The notes beneath the pieces are model-generated. The model made no database searches and had not been told where the DNA came from. It was given only the letters and a program-made list of their open reading frames with translations. 64,000 nt of DNA from NCBI GenBank assembly GCA_019096065.1, contig JAGUCH010000008.1, forward strand, positions 1,865,001 through 1,929,000, in the 5' to 3' direction. Positions 38,301 through 50,261 of the stretch are shown here, piece after piece. The translations under genes were made by a program, and so were the position numbers. Numbering within the stretch: position 1 is the stretch's first letter; every line of letters begins with the position of its first letter. This DNA is from Paracyclopina nana. Taxonomy: Eukaryota; Arthropoda; Copepoda; Cyclopoida; Cyclopettidae.

Positions 38301-41300
38301 AAGCAAGTGACCCAAGCAAATCTGGGCCTGATGACAGCAAATGGGAGAATTTTCTCGAAAAACACTCTTGGGACATTGGCCATAGCTTGCAAGGCCTGAA
38401 CACAATTGGATGTAGCCACTGCAGCCGAGCTTGAGCAAGTATCCAAATCTTTGCTAGATGCTGCTGGTGGCACCATGGAAAGTGGCCTACCACAACAAAC
38501 TCCTTTGCAATGCTTTGTGTAGAACACCAAGGCAGCTGGGGTCCAAGAAAGCATTAGAGCCAAGTTGCACAGAATGGCCACTCCAGCAAAGATACTGAAA
38601 AAGAAGGAAAATTACCTTGGGATTAGTATGCAAACCTCCACCTCATGCTGCAATATAACCACACGAGCTGCTGCTGCATTCCAGTTAGGCTTAACTGGGA
38701 TTAAACTTAATGAGGCCCCCTGTGCCATAACGAGGAGGACAATATGAAAGCAATTTATCTTTCGTTTTAAGCAACAAAAGTTGTAGGACTTGATTGCATA
38801 TTTTGAAAAGCAACTCGCCCTCCCCGCCACAAGTTATAACGTAAAATGATATGCGTTACCTGAAGCACTTGATGGCAGTGACTGAAGAAATGAAAGATGC
38901 AAAAAATGCAGCTGCTGTAGTGAAAGAGGTAACACACATGGTGAGTGCTGAGTGACCCAAGCAAGTTCGAACCATCGATTCAAGTTGCTCCTCCACTGAC
39001 ACCAAATTGGGGTCCATTTTTGAGTGAGAGTTCCAGGCTTTCACCAGGATGAATGTGTCATCAGCACCAACGCCTAATGGTGATAATGAGGATGTTAGTC
39101 CGACTTTTTAGGGATCTGCCACACTTTACCTATGGCAATGACAGCGGCCAAGACATTCATAAAGGGAAAGAACTTGATGCCACAAATGAAAGTATAAATG
39201 AAGTATGCCAAAGCCAAGGCATAAACGATGGCTAGCAACGTGGCCACAGTAATGAACATAGATTGAGTGTACGCCAAAATGGCAAGGGAGATGAGGAGCA
39301 GGGCAACGGCCATGTACACAGCATCAGCCATCAAGTACTCATTGAACAAGGTCTCCTTCAAGCCCAAATCCATGGCCACAATTTCAGTCCTGTCATCGCC
39401 AATGTTGCCTTCTTCGGACTCTTCTTCGGTCGCCTCCAGAGCATGGAAGTATTCCAGCGTGGCGGAGCTCCTTGCCACCGGCAGGAATGACATGACATAC
39501 CTCAGGTGAGTATTATTGGCCATCACCTGAAATTAATACAAATGCGTGTAAATGGAAGCTGAAAATCAACAGAAAAGTGAAAGGAACACAAATTAAATCC
39601 GAGCTATTAAAAAGCCTGCGCCAGAAAATGGCAGTTTTAATGAAACCTGTGCCCGAGAGTGATATGCTCACAAGCAAAGGTGGCTTTAACAAGTTCTGCC
39701 AATCATTGGCATGCATTGCGTGAGCTAGTGCATAGTATGTAGTAGTATTTCCTCTGTATTTTCACGGTATCTTTACATCATCATCCTGCAGCACTCCTAA
39801 TAGAAATCTATGTATAGAGCTCTGGCAAAAATGCTACAGCAAACACAATGATCTTTTGCAGGGGGAAAGAAAGGGTCCTCTTCATCCATCTCTCTTCTGC
39901 GTAGCATGCTGGTTAAGCTGTTTTCCATCAGAATGAGATAAGGAGCCGCAGTGAAGAAGAATGTATTTAAGCAGTATTTTGTGCAGCCACATTTCCTCTT
40001 GGGATTATGTCACCATAACTTTCTCCACATGTTGTTGTGTGCCTACCATACACTAGACCACTTGTGTTCCTTTCTTACTGCTATAATTTCAAAACTTAAG
40101 ACTTTCATTTTTTGCTCCCATCCCCCCTGAGAATTGAGCTGTAGCATAGTGGTATATGGGAACCTAGTGCAGCAAATTCTGGCAATTAGCCAACTTGTCA
40201 GCGGCTTCTTGGAAAATTCCCCCATCACACACACCTCCAAATCAACTTGTTTGGAAGCACTTCGATCTATTTGCCACGCAATTGATTCAATTACTGCCCA
40301 TGCATATTGTGACTGAAAAATATAGATAAATATGCCGGCTCCAGTTTTTCTCCAATATCCAATATTAATGGTGAATAATGCCAAGGGGCTACTGCTGTGC
40401 TACTGCTGTTTGAGCATATATTTCGTAGATGCAAGAGGGAGATTTGAAAAAATGTCCAGCTCCTTTCCCTTTTTTGACTATAGCTAAGTATCTGCAGCTA
40501 CTATGAAGCTTTTTGTGGAAAACCAACAGAGAACTTTTGAAGAGGCAAAAACTTTGAGAAAAGCTGACTTTTTAATGCATTTTCGCTTGACCAGAGTCCA
40601 AGTGTTCCATTAAGTAAAGACAGAACACACGACTATTTTCCAAATAAAAAAAGGTAAAAACCGCAATTGAATAAAGGTAGAGAGTCCATGGAGCAGGGTG
40701 TAGTTTACTTCTACTTACATTCTCAGGAGACATAAAGTCATGGTCGGTGAGGTAGTGCAATATCGTAAATATGGCATTATGTGTTATGCATTCCCGTGGC
40801 ACCCGAATACACGGCCTCGGATTGTTGAGACAATCTGCCGTTAATTCACCGCTGTGGTAGAACGGCGAGCAACGCTTGAGCAGCTCCAATGTTTCGGAGA
40901 CGTCAGATTTCTGCAAAATTAACCAGAATGGCTATTATCATATCTACAGCCTAATTGGATTACTGCTGCCATAACGAGCACGCACACACACAAATCCGTT
41001 GCGGCCAAGTACAGTAGTCACCAGTATTTGGGCCCAAATGAAATCTGCTTCCCAAAAAGCCATTTTTGCAATCATCCTTTTTATGGCCAATTTGGCGCGT
41101 TTGCAACATTTGACCTTTTTTCCATTTTGACAGCAATGTTTTGAGGCTGTACCTTGATGCCAAAGCAAGATGATCTCTTGTGGAGCAGCCCAATGTAGCC
41201 TCCGAGGCTCCAGCCAGGGCAACAGTGGGCGGGGCCTTTGGTCTCGCAAAGCTCCTTAAATTGAGGTTGAGATCTCAGGCGAACGGAATCCACGGTGCAC

Positions 41301-43226
41301 ATCGAAATTATCGATTCCCAGCTGAACAAAGATTGGTTTCTGAAAGTGGAAAAAATTAGTCCTTCGAGCCGGATTCGAACCAGCGACCTAAGGATGCCTG
41401 CACCTATGCCTCTACAGTCCTCCGCTCTACCAACTGAGCTATCGAAGGAACCCTTGTTACATAGGATAAAAGTTGGCTATATGAAGTGCACGACTTCAAG
41501 GCCATGCATTCATCCGAGGCGAGAATGCGTGAGTACAAAGCCACAGTTTGGCATTTCTGAATATGAAATGCCAACCAACTTTTATCATTCCCAAATTTAC
41601 ATCATTATTCTCGCTCTGTGCTTATGCAGTGCAGGCATCATCCCTTATGATCCCACATTTCACATTAGCCCCTCCTGCTGGTGTCAATGATCCTGATCCG
41701 AGTTTTCATAATTATATGAAGCAGTTTGTACGTAAAAGTGCATTCAAATCTAGCGAAGGATAGGGCAAATGTCCAGATAAATGCAATAATAAAAGCACCT
41801 ACGATGTCCAAGGCAAAAGTTATTCGTGGGCAAAATCATCATATAGGCCTTGCATAGAAAATGTCATGGCAAAATGCGCAAAAGACGCGAGCGTTTTTTG
41901 AGTTTCTGAGCCGGGCCGAAGTCAGCGAGCGTCCAACTTACGTTTTTGATCTGAAAACGACGTGAGCATAGTCAGGCATTGGCTCACCACAGAGCCATCC
42001 AATTCGCCTTTGAATGTATCCAGAGAAGACAGGCTCCGCAATGACTGGCGGTGGATCGAGCAGCACAATGTCCTGGAAAATACCACGCGAGCAAGAAGTG
42101 CATAAATATCATTATTATCATCTAAGAAAGCCAGAGAGAAAACCGAAGAAAAGTGGCCATAAAATAAATTGCCCTTTTGGGGAGCCGGAGCAGCAGCATC
42201 ATTTTTCTGCTAGAAGAGGGCCAATACGACTGGAACCAATAAACCTTTCATGAGGAGAAGAGAGATGAAATCTGGGAGAACTTGAGCGCTCAACAAGTCA
42301 AGCCAAAAAGCAAAAGTGCAAATACGACAGTAGCAGCGGGTGGAATCAATTTGCATGGCGCACTGAGGCCATTTTTGAAGGCCAACAAAGGCTTTAGCAG
42401 GCCTCTCACGTCGTTCTCTTTATGCTCTCCTCTCCTCCTCTCCAAGGGATGCAGCATGTAAAACCTTCGCATGTGCTCGAAAATGAAGCTGTAAAATAAT
42501 ATGGGGAAGGCCTCCTAGGCCTTTGGGCATCTGCAGAAGGTCATAAGAGCCTATTTTTATTTGGTGCCGCACCACTTCAGCCTAGAAAGGCCACCGAAGC
42601 ATTAGAAAGCGATATTGCTAGACTGCGGTACGGCTCCAAGTAACCTTGGCAAGAGGCTGGCGAAAAACTTCTAAAAATATGGGCAATTGCAATTGAAGCC
42701 GGCTCAAATGAAAAGAAAGTGCGACTGGGCAAAGTTAACAGCTGTTGCTTTGGTCTCACCTCCCGGGCTGGCACTTTTCTCTTGAGTCTCCCGCTCGATC
42801 GTTGATTGCCGTCGCTCCTTTTGGACCTTGAAAGCATGCCCTTCGCCTCGAGGGGGTTGGTGGTGAGCGGGCCCACGTGCGAAACGCTGTCGAGCAGGTT
42901 CTCCCAGGCGGTCAAGCGTCGGGCGATCTCCGTGCCGCGCGTTTCAAAGCCCTGCAAAGCGGTACGTGCAAACGCCCCATATTCACATTTTACAACTTAC
43001 GGCTTGAGGATCCGTAAAGTCCGGCAGGTCGTGCAGGGTGAGCGCGCAGAGGATGGCGATCGCGCTCAGCGTCGAGATGGTGACCAACACCGCCCCGGAA
43101 TATCTGGCCAGAAGCCCGGGGTACCTGCAAACTCGAAGCATTGCAATTGCCGTTTGAAACATCGCCATGCACCTACCGAGCCGACAAGCTCTTCATTGCC
43201 CGAGCAAAGCGATTGGCTCTGGTCAT
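35315..43226 (-). CDS. disp: Dispatched, Hedgehog-release transporter
   Basis: Dispatched is an RND-type membrane protein with a sterol-sensing domain that exports lipid-modified Hedgehog from producing cells. Exons on the minus strand are 43226-43177, 43124-43001, 42951-42760, 42072-41942, 41321-41153, 40910-40719, 39526-39130, 39073-38860 and 38594-35315. Landmarks are TM1 after YPGLLARYSGAVLV, then LPDFTDP, GFETRGTEIARRLTAWENL, CCPGWSLGGYI, SMFITVATLLAIVYALALAYF, GADDTFILV, the TSFTTAAAFFASF segment, and a second RND half with [31 protein letters not shown]. The GADD and VDF aspartates correspond to the cation-coupling residues of TM4 and TM10. The final exon alone encodes 1,092 residues and ends in a long Pro/Ser-rich cytoplasmic tail. 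The start at 43226 is the first in-frame ATG. A short upstream frame beginning at 43256 stops immediately before it. The gene looks intact. Confidence 0.95.
41360..41448 (-). tRNA. tRNA-Tyr (GTA) with intron
   Basis: This is the full tRNA-Tyr sequence on the minus strand, with CCTTCGA/TCGAAGG acceptor stem, GGTTCGAATCC T arm and anticodon GTA. An intron of about 16-18 nt (AGGCATAGGTGCAGGC) differs from the other copies. It lies in an intron of the Dispatched gene, on the same strand. Confidence 0.9.
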
Positions 43227-46200
43227 CTCAGAGAAGTTTGGCCGCTGAGGACATGGCTGAAAAGCGGAAGAGTATGTGATGACGGGTTGACCCGCTTGAA
43301 GGTTGGTCAGCTCGGCTACTGAGACGCGTTTGTTTTGATTTTGACGGCGCAAACCCCTCGCGCAAGGTTGCAGACTGGAATCAGCTGCTCCCAGAATGAT
43401 CCGCGCGGCTGTGGAGGGCGCTCAGCCCAAGAGAGCCGCCTGCTCCAATATGGCACGGAAGAAAGAATACCGCCAAACTTCTTCCTACTCCTCCTCTCGC
43501 GCTCCAGACTGACCGACATTTAGTTTGCGCGCCTTTCAAGGGTCTCGAGGGAACCGCGAGCGGAGACCCCATTGATCAAGGATCCGCAATTTGCACTCTC
43601 GCCCACATTTTTGTATCATTGATCGGCATCCTTCGCTCCGTGTCGCTGCGCTCTGGCAGATTGCAGCCGCATTTGCATGAGAAAAAAACACAAAAATGAG
43701 GCCTTTGTGTCGCATTATGTCGGCAGGTACACGCACGCAAAAGTCAGTCCAGACCTTTGGGGCCCGAGTCTTCCGCCATTATTTTCTTCAAAAGAGTAAT
43801 TAATCGAATGAGATGAGAAAATCGATTTGCCAAACAGTCTGGAACTAATTTGGCCCCTGGGAATTTTCGGCATGCAGATTAGAATACTTTTCCTTACTTT
43901 TTGCAGCAGCGTTCTCCAAAAAACAACAATCTCCTTTTTTTCTACTTCTTCCAACGTTGTCAACTTTTTCCTCTCCCCTTTTTTTCAATGCCAGCCAATA
44001 ATGAAAGGCTCTCTGCTATGTGTGGCGGTCACGTTATTGGGAAAAGCGCTCCGCGGTTAATTTTTAAAGAGACGCCCGGGCTTTTTCATCATTATGCCAC
44101 CATTAATTTCAATATTTCCGCGCTCATTAGACGCATCGGCCCGATCCTCAGCAGGTTTTCTCATCGTTACCAGCATTTTAAAAGTATCCTATGTAGCAAA
44201 AAAACCTCTTTTTACGACGCGAGGTATTTAGATGCCCGTCACCTGGTTATGATTAGAAAACCGGCTAAGGATCGGGCCCATGCGACGTTGTCAATCTCTC
44301 GAAAGGGATTCATGCCTATGGGCAAAACCTCTTTGCTCGGCCTTTCCATGCTCAGAAGTCATTGTTCTGCAACGCATCAACTATTTATGACTGCTCGGCG
44401 TTGCTTGCTTTGCGCCTCGTTGCGCAACATTTGAAAAGTGGACGCGACCTCATAAATCACTTTTTGCCGTGAGAACATAATGCGGAATTACTCAAGACCT
44501 TTTTAGATCCCGCGCTGATCTTTTGTGCCGGTGAAGGTTTCTTCAGCCAGCCCTCACGAAGCACGCAGCCATGAAAAAGAAAGTGGAAGACCGTGGGCGC
44601 GAGCACAATGAGGGTGCCCACATTGACAATTACGCATTATTTTCCGCCGTGAAAAATGCTTAGAAGCGAGTTTTGGAGGAAAGGGGCCAAAATGGCGGAG
44701 CAACCTTTAGGCTCCCAACCAAGCCAAATGGGACATGTGATTGTGATCAACACCCATTCCTGTCATTCCGCTTCAATGAATAACAGCACCAAAGAAGGAG
44801 GCAACCAGATTTGGAAAGTCATTTCCTCCCGTTTCAAAGAGTCCGCCTAGCTTCCATTTCCACTGTGCGCATACGCACGCATTTGGAAGGAAAAAGTGCA
44901 CCAGACTGGAAAGTCTGTGAAAAAAAGCAAGGCGAAGCATTAACTTTTATTGCAATCTGGCAAACAATCGTTCCTCACTTTTTCCCATTTTCTAGCTGAG
45001 GAGCAAAAAGAAAGAGATCTGTCAAGTCTTGATGCGTGGCACAGCGCGGGAAAGTTGTTGCTTTCGCTCTTTGCCTCTATCAGGGCCTGACCATTTATGA
45101 CCGCCTAAACGTGGTTGAAAGATCACGCCTAGCTCACTGCAAGGAAAGCCGAAGACACGCAGATATGGCATAACAATGAAGATACCAAAACCAAGGTCGT
45201 TCTCGCAACAAGGTGGGCCAGGAAAGAAACAAAGGTCAACCGCAGCAACATTAGGAATATTGGCCGAGGAAGCCATTTTGAAAGACCTGAAAATTCATCA
45301 CCATTTCAATCATGGGTCACTGAATTCGAATACCTTTAAAAACGTATTCGGGTGCTGGCAATCAATACAATTATCCACATCTACCTCTGTAATATTTGCT
45401 TAACCAAAACACTAAGTGGAAGCAGCGTGAAAAATGCACATGCAGTAAGCCTCGAGGCTGATTGCAGTACAAATACAGTAAACTGATGCCTAACTCAAAA
45501 TCTCATGCTCATTTCTGGCCTTCTATGTACAATGACGGAGCCATTACGCGGCAGAATTGAAAGAAAATCCCGGTGTGGAGACATTTAGTAACTTTGGTGC
45601 AGTTTCAGCATAGTTTTGCATTTTGGCGAGTGCGCTCCTCTGAAAATTTGGCCTTACATGTACACTGGTAGAAGAAAGCTTCGATAAATTTCCTTAATAG
45701 GCAGCCATCTTCCATTCTTGAGATCTGCAGAGTGAATTCTGCAGATGCAGGCTCACACTAGTGTGCATCATGATTGAGAACTCCATTTACACTCCATGGC
45801 ACCTGGAGAGCATCTCGAGTCATTAGGCTCAAATGAGCAGGCAAGAAAATACATTCAAAACTCAGCTATTTTCTCCGAATTCATAAGTCAAAGGAGCTCA
45901 AGCCGGATTATTGGCGATGAATTTACTCATCTCAAATGAGGATTTAAATGGCTTCCACATTTTTTGCTGCAGCACAAAAAATACTACTACCGTAGTTGTC
46001 GGCGCCACCTGGTGACTGCCAGTGTCTCTTTATAAGCCATAAGGTGCTGTAAATGGACCATAAAGGGCTCTCAATGAAAATATTTCCTTTACCTATGCCT
46101 TTTTTTCCAAGGTGGTGGAAAAAGTGCAATTTCAAATCTAATGTGATCTCCCAACAAAAAAACAGAAAAGCAATAATGAAAAAATGCACTTTATTCCCCC

Positions 46201-46806
46201 AGCTTACTCAACCAACATAAATTCATTTTGAGATTTTGCTCTCCAACTCCTTTTGGAAAAGTGGAGAAAAGCAGCACAAAACTTTGGAATGTCAAAAGGA
46301 ACAATTATAGTTTTTGTATGCTGAGCCACAGCCCGGGAAAAAGCTTCTATTCTTTGCATTCTGGTGAGATATCAAAATGGATGCCACAACAATAGGAGAA
46401 ACGAAGGTGCGAAGGGGGGGTCTTAAAAGAAAACGAGGTAAATTGGCCATTTGGGATCAGAATGAGGAAAAGATTGGATCACTAGTTTCATCAGCATAAA
46501 ATAGCATTTCGCGAGAGAAAGAACTAATAAAAAACAACATCCCATAAAACATGTACGTACTAAGTTATAGTGAAAAGCATCCTCTATTTTCTGTCAGAAG
46601 TGATGCTACATACACAGCATTAGGGAAAAGATTTTCCTTTGAAAAAACCATAATTGCATTACTCGCTTAAAGGCAATATCAAAGACTCTGCCACTGCGTG
46701 CTTCTTTCTGGTCCCACAAGATGCGTGGCAAAAAGAAGCTTTCCTCGCCATCAAGAAACATTTCCAATAACAGATTCTGCCTAGCTGTCAGGCGGGACAA
46801 AAATTG
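43227..46806. other. Intergenic region upstream of Dispatched, no gene seen
   Basis: The first 600 bp are GC-richer and probably the Dispatched promoter and leader. The rest is AT-rich with no exon or RNA that I can support. Open frames at 43.9-44.4 kb show no family features. A perfect CTCF-like site CCAGGTGGCGCC (minus) is at 46001-46012. Confidence 0.4.
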
Positions 46807-46897
46807 TCCTTCGAGCCGGATTCGAACCAGCGACCTAAGGATGCCTGCTAAGATATCCAACTACAGTCCTCCGCTCTACCAACTGAGCTATCGAAGG
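46807..46897 (-). tRNA. tRNA-Tyr (GTA) with intron
   Basis: Intact acceptor, D and T arms and anticodon GTA on the minus strand. The intron (about 19-20 nt) begins TTGGATATCTTAGCAGG and is nearly the same as that of the broken copy at 47.4 kb, which lies head-to-head some 450 bp away. Confidence 0.9.
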
Positions 46898-47342
46898 CCA
46901 CTTTCTTGTTATGAGTAGACATTGTAATATATTTTATGTCAGTCATAGAAGGTACAAAAGGCTCAGAAATAAAGCTTGTTGCACAAAGTTGAGAATTCAT
47001 CTTCCAATTGGACTGCTTTTCAGTGCATTTCATCAGAGCATTTTGCAGTAGTGCGCGCGCGGTGCAAAAGTTTGCAAGCTCTGTAGCAGCATCTAGATAA
47101 AGTAGATCATATATATTAAATTCGATATTTTGCCCTCTCCGGCTCCAAAATGCTGTCATTTGCATAATATGTAGCACAAATGATGATGGCTTCTCCCATA
47201 CTGGCATCGATCTTCAGCCATGCACGAAAATGTTGCTACAAAAATTGATGCACCCGCTAGGCACTAAGTTATCTTGTATTCATGGGCTGTCAACTTTTGA
47301 TTTTTATATAAATATACCACAATGAACGAATAACTCCAGTCG

Positions 47343-47448
47343 CCTTCGATAGCTCAGTTGGTAGAGCGGAGGACTGTAGTTGGATATACTAGCAGGCATC
47401 CTTAGGTCGCTGGTTCGAATCCGGCTCGATTTGATTTGATTTGAAGGA
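47343..47448 (+). pseudogene. tRNA-Tyr pseudogene with TTTGA-repeat insertion in the acceptor stem
   Basis: The copy matches tRNA-Tyr from CCTTCGATAGCTCAG through GGTTCGAATCCGGCTCGA. The 3' acceptor strand is then interrupted by three extra TTTGA units (15 bp) before AAGGA. The 3' strand is thus displaced, so normal stem pairing and 3' processing are disrupted. The intron is close to that of the 46.8-kb copy. Confidence 0.85.
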
Positions 47449-48440
47449 ATTTCAATAGCTAGAAAATGAAAATTCCGAATACATTTTGCTAGCCTAGCTG
47501 TATTTCAGCGAGCGTCTACATGTGAGGGGCATAATTTATACCAGTACATTATTTTTGGGTTGTGTTTTATTGCCTACCCATTTCACGGTGAGTGGTTTTA
47601 CAATGTTTTGCTGAAATAGCAGCTAGAGCAGTAATAATACAGTGTGACCTTCAAACGTCTGGTATCATCTACGACTCGAGCTCTTTTTTCTACTTGGTCA
47701 GAACGGATTTTCCCGGCTCAAAATGGGTTATTTATAGGAAAGTCAGAGCTACGGGCCAAAGTAGATCTTTGTTTGCTCACCTTCGAATCCGCTACATTAT
47801 TTTGGCTGGTTGCAGTGGATTCAATTCAGAAAAAGGCCTAATTGGTGAGAATAGCTCACACTATGCATAGTCCCTATTCTGTATTTTGAGGACACTCAGC
47901 GACGGAAATTGTTAGGGGACTTGTCACGTATTTTTCCCAACTGCTTACTTTAACCAACAGGATCCCAAGGAAGCACTGAGGGGAAACGTCACCTAAAAAG
48001 CCCTTCTCCATGTTCAAGTAGGATGATGAAGTGAAGCGGCGCTTTTTTCTGGCTGCTGTGCCACCAGTGCCATCTGGTGTAATAATAAGGTGCCTTAAAA
48101 AGTGGAGCAGCTCACAGAAAAGCAGCAGCTTCCTTTAGCTCCGCAATATATTAACTTTTGTATATGTGACGTAGTGCCTGGTCTGCATTATGTGTGGTGT
48201 GTCACACACATCTACCAACTTGCAAAAATGTCATGGAATTTAATTCAATTCCGCCCATGCACTATAAGTCTCAAAAAAGAGGGCAGATCATGGTCGAAGA
48301 GCAGAAACCTTTATCAAAATTCACAGCCTCTCTGTAGTTGTCAGGATAAAAAAAAGAGATAAAGTAAACTTTTTTTGAATTATGTAGACCAACTTGGATC
48401 CCGCTTTTTAAAATTCCTTCAGCAGCAGCAGCAGACTTAC
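47449..48440. other. Intergenic, no gene seen
   Basis: AT-rich sequence with no supported exon, RNA or repeat. Confidence 0.4.
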
Positions 48441-49368
48441 CAAGTCCCAATATGGGAAAGTTAGAAACGGAAAGTTGTTTCAGAGCATTAACTGTAATCT
48501 TTGCAAATCCATGTTCATAATTGAGCTCTTCCAGATGGCGCTTCTGCTGGTCTGCCAACAACATGCTACTCTAGACATGGGCACATAAATCATTTGCTTC
48601 AATGTAGTGTAGTTATTAATGGATATTCCTCCAAAGACAAATGGCTACTTCTGTCACCCAGTGATATGATATGATGATCTCACAGCAGAAAAGAAGAAAG
48701 GCAAGTTTGAACAGCGATTTCCCCAAGGGAGAATTCCTTAATTCTCAAATGAGTTCTTGCCAAATTGCCTGGGAGGCTGCTTGCACATAGAGTTTGTGAT
48801 CAGATTTCAAACGAAAATGCTGCACATGCTTTTGCTGGGCAAACTGAACTCTTGATCCAGATTAAAATTAACTCATCGTGATGGAGTGAGAAGTACCAGC
48901 TGCCCTTTACCTGAGGGAAAGCAATTGCAATCTGGAGATTGCCCAAAAGTGACACACTCTCATGATGATGATGATGATGATCAAATTGGATTGGCTAACT
49001 TTCTTGGCCCTCATTAGAAACTTTGATATTCATAAGATACTCTAAAATCTCACACGCAGGTGCAACAACGGCTCGCGCACTGAACTTAATCCCCATGAGA
49101 TACATTTGGAGGTATACCATTAATTATGGATATGGCATTCTTACCGTATCTCGCTGAATGTGGGTGGACTCGGTGGCGAAAACAGGCTCCTTGCGCTCGG
49201 AGGTGAAGGCCACAACTACTGCAGAAGAAGAAGAAGAAAATTGATGTACAAAAGCACAAGGAGGAGGAGAAAGCGCAAGAAGAAGTATGGGAGTAGCGCC
49301 ACTCTACTACTTACTGGATAGGTGTCCAAGGCGGTGCTTTGCCGGCTCGGATAATTTGAGCCGAACAT
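48441..49368 (-). CDS. Possible three-exon gene of unknown function
   Basis: Three minus-strand blocks with good splice sites could form one gene: 49368 to about 49312 (MFGSNYPSRQSTALDTYP), 49218-49145 (VVAFTSERKEPVFATESTHIQRDT) and 48570-48441 (SSMLLADQQKRHLEELNYEHGFAKI...). The last two join in frame. The first joins in frame only if a weaker donor four bases beyond the strong GTAAGT is used, since otherwise a stop results. The product is not recognised and a continuation to the left was not found. The exons look codon-like (a charged helical stretch), but the whole model is tentative. Confidence 0.3.
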
Positions 49369-50261
49369 AGTGAATCTAAACTGTAGAATACGCAACAAAA
49401 AGTTGATCCCACATAAAAATCAGAAAATAGACGGCAATGGATTCTTTTTCAAACTAAGTAGAAATAGAATCACTTGGATAATGGGGAAAACAAATAGATG
49501 GATTTCACAAAAACGCTTCGCTCAAATGGCAGTTTCAAGTTTAACGCAAATTAATGTTGCATTGTCATACTGCTCTCATCCATTATAGCACGCGAGATGA
49601 CCTTTATTCTCAACATTGCATTACGATGCGCCAAAAATCACAATGGAGTAAATTCACAATGGCCGACAGCCAATAACTGAAAAACGTAAATCTGGTAGTA
49701 GATGAACGCCGCAATAGGTGAACAAATATTGGTGAAGCTGGGCGAGCACAAAGGAATATTGTATTTCTTTGGTTCCTTAATGAAGTATGGGCAAGATGTA
49801 CAGGCTGAAAAAAGGCCACTTATGGCCCTAAAGGTTGTATAGCATGCAACACAGATGCTCAATTAAGAGAGCGCCCATACTTGCTCAAAAAGATATGAAA
49901 GTCGCATGGAAAGGTCAACGCTTGGAGGAGCCTCTGGGGTTGAGGAGCAAGGTGAGAAATCCTTTGATTTACAGCCCTGTGAAGTGGATCAATACATTCG
50001 GGATGTCGCAGACAGCACTTGAAAGGCTGAACTTTACAAGGCAGTGCGTGGTGGAAAAAGTTGAATTGGATCGTTTTGCCCACTTGCAAAACTTTGCTCA
50101 CATCTTTGATGTTTTTTCCAATGGTGTCACGAGCGCAGCGGAGAATACAGACTTTTTTGTCTAAAAAACGACGCGTGCAACTGATTCGTATTCCTTCCAC
50201 GCACATTTAACGAATAATACAAAACATTGTTGTTGTTTTCAACCACGATGATCAGGAGGAA
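49369..50261. other. Region with unresolved open frames
   Basis: Open frames exist on both strands at 49.64-50.2 kb (109 codons plus, 115 codons minus, 74 codons minus with hydrophobic segments). None has a recognisable domain or a coherent exon structure, so none is called as a gene. Confidence 0.35.

Noticed and set aside
43901..44434. 177-codon frame upstream of Dispatched
   Set aside because: No domain, low-complexity start, no splice-site support and no similarity I recognise. Treated as chance.
49610..50206. Open frames of 74, 115 and 109 codons as real genes
   Set aside because: They conflict on both strands and lack recognisable domains or matching splice sites. One minus frame has hydrophobic stretches but no coherent exon chain.
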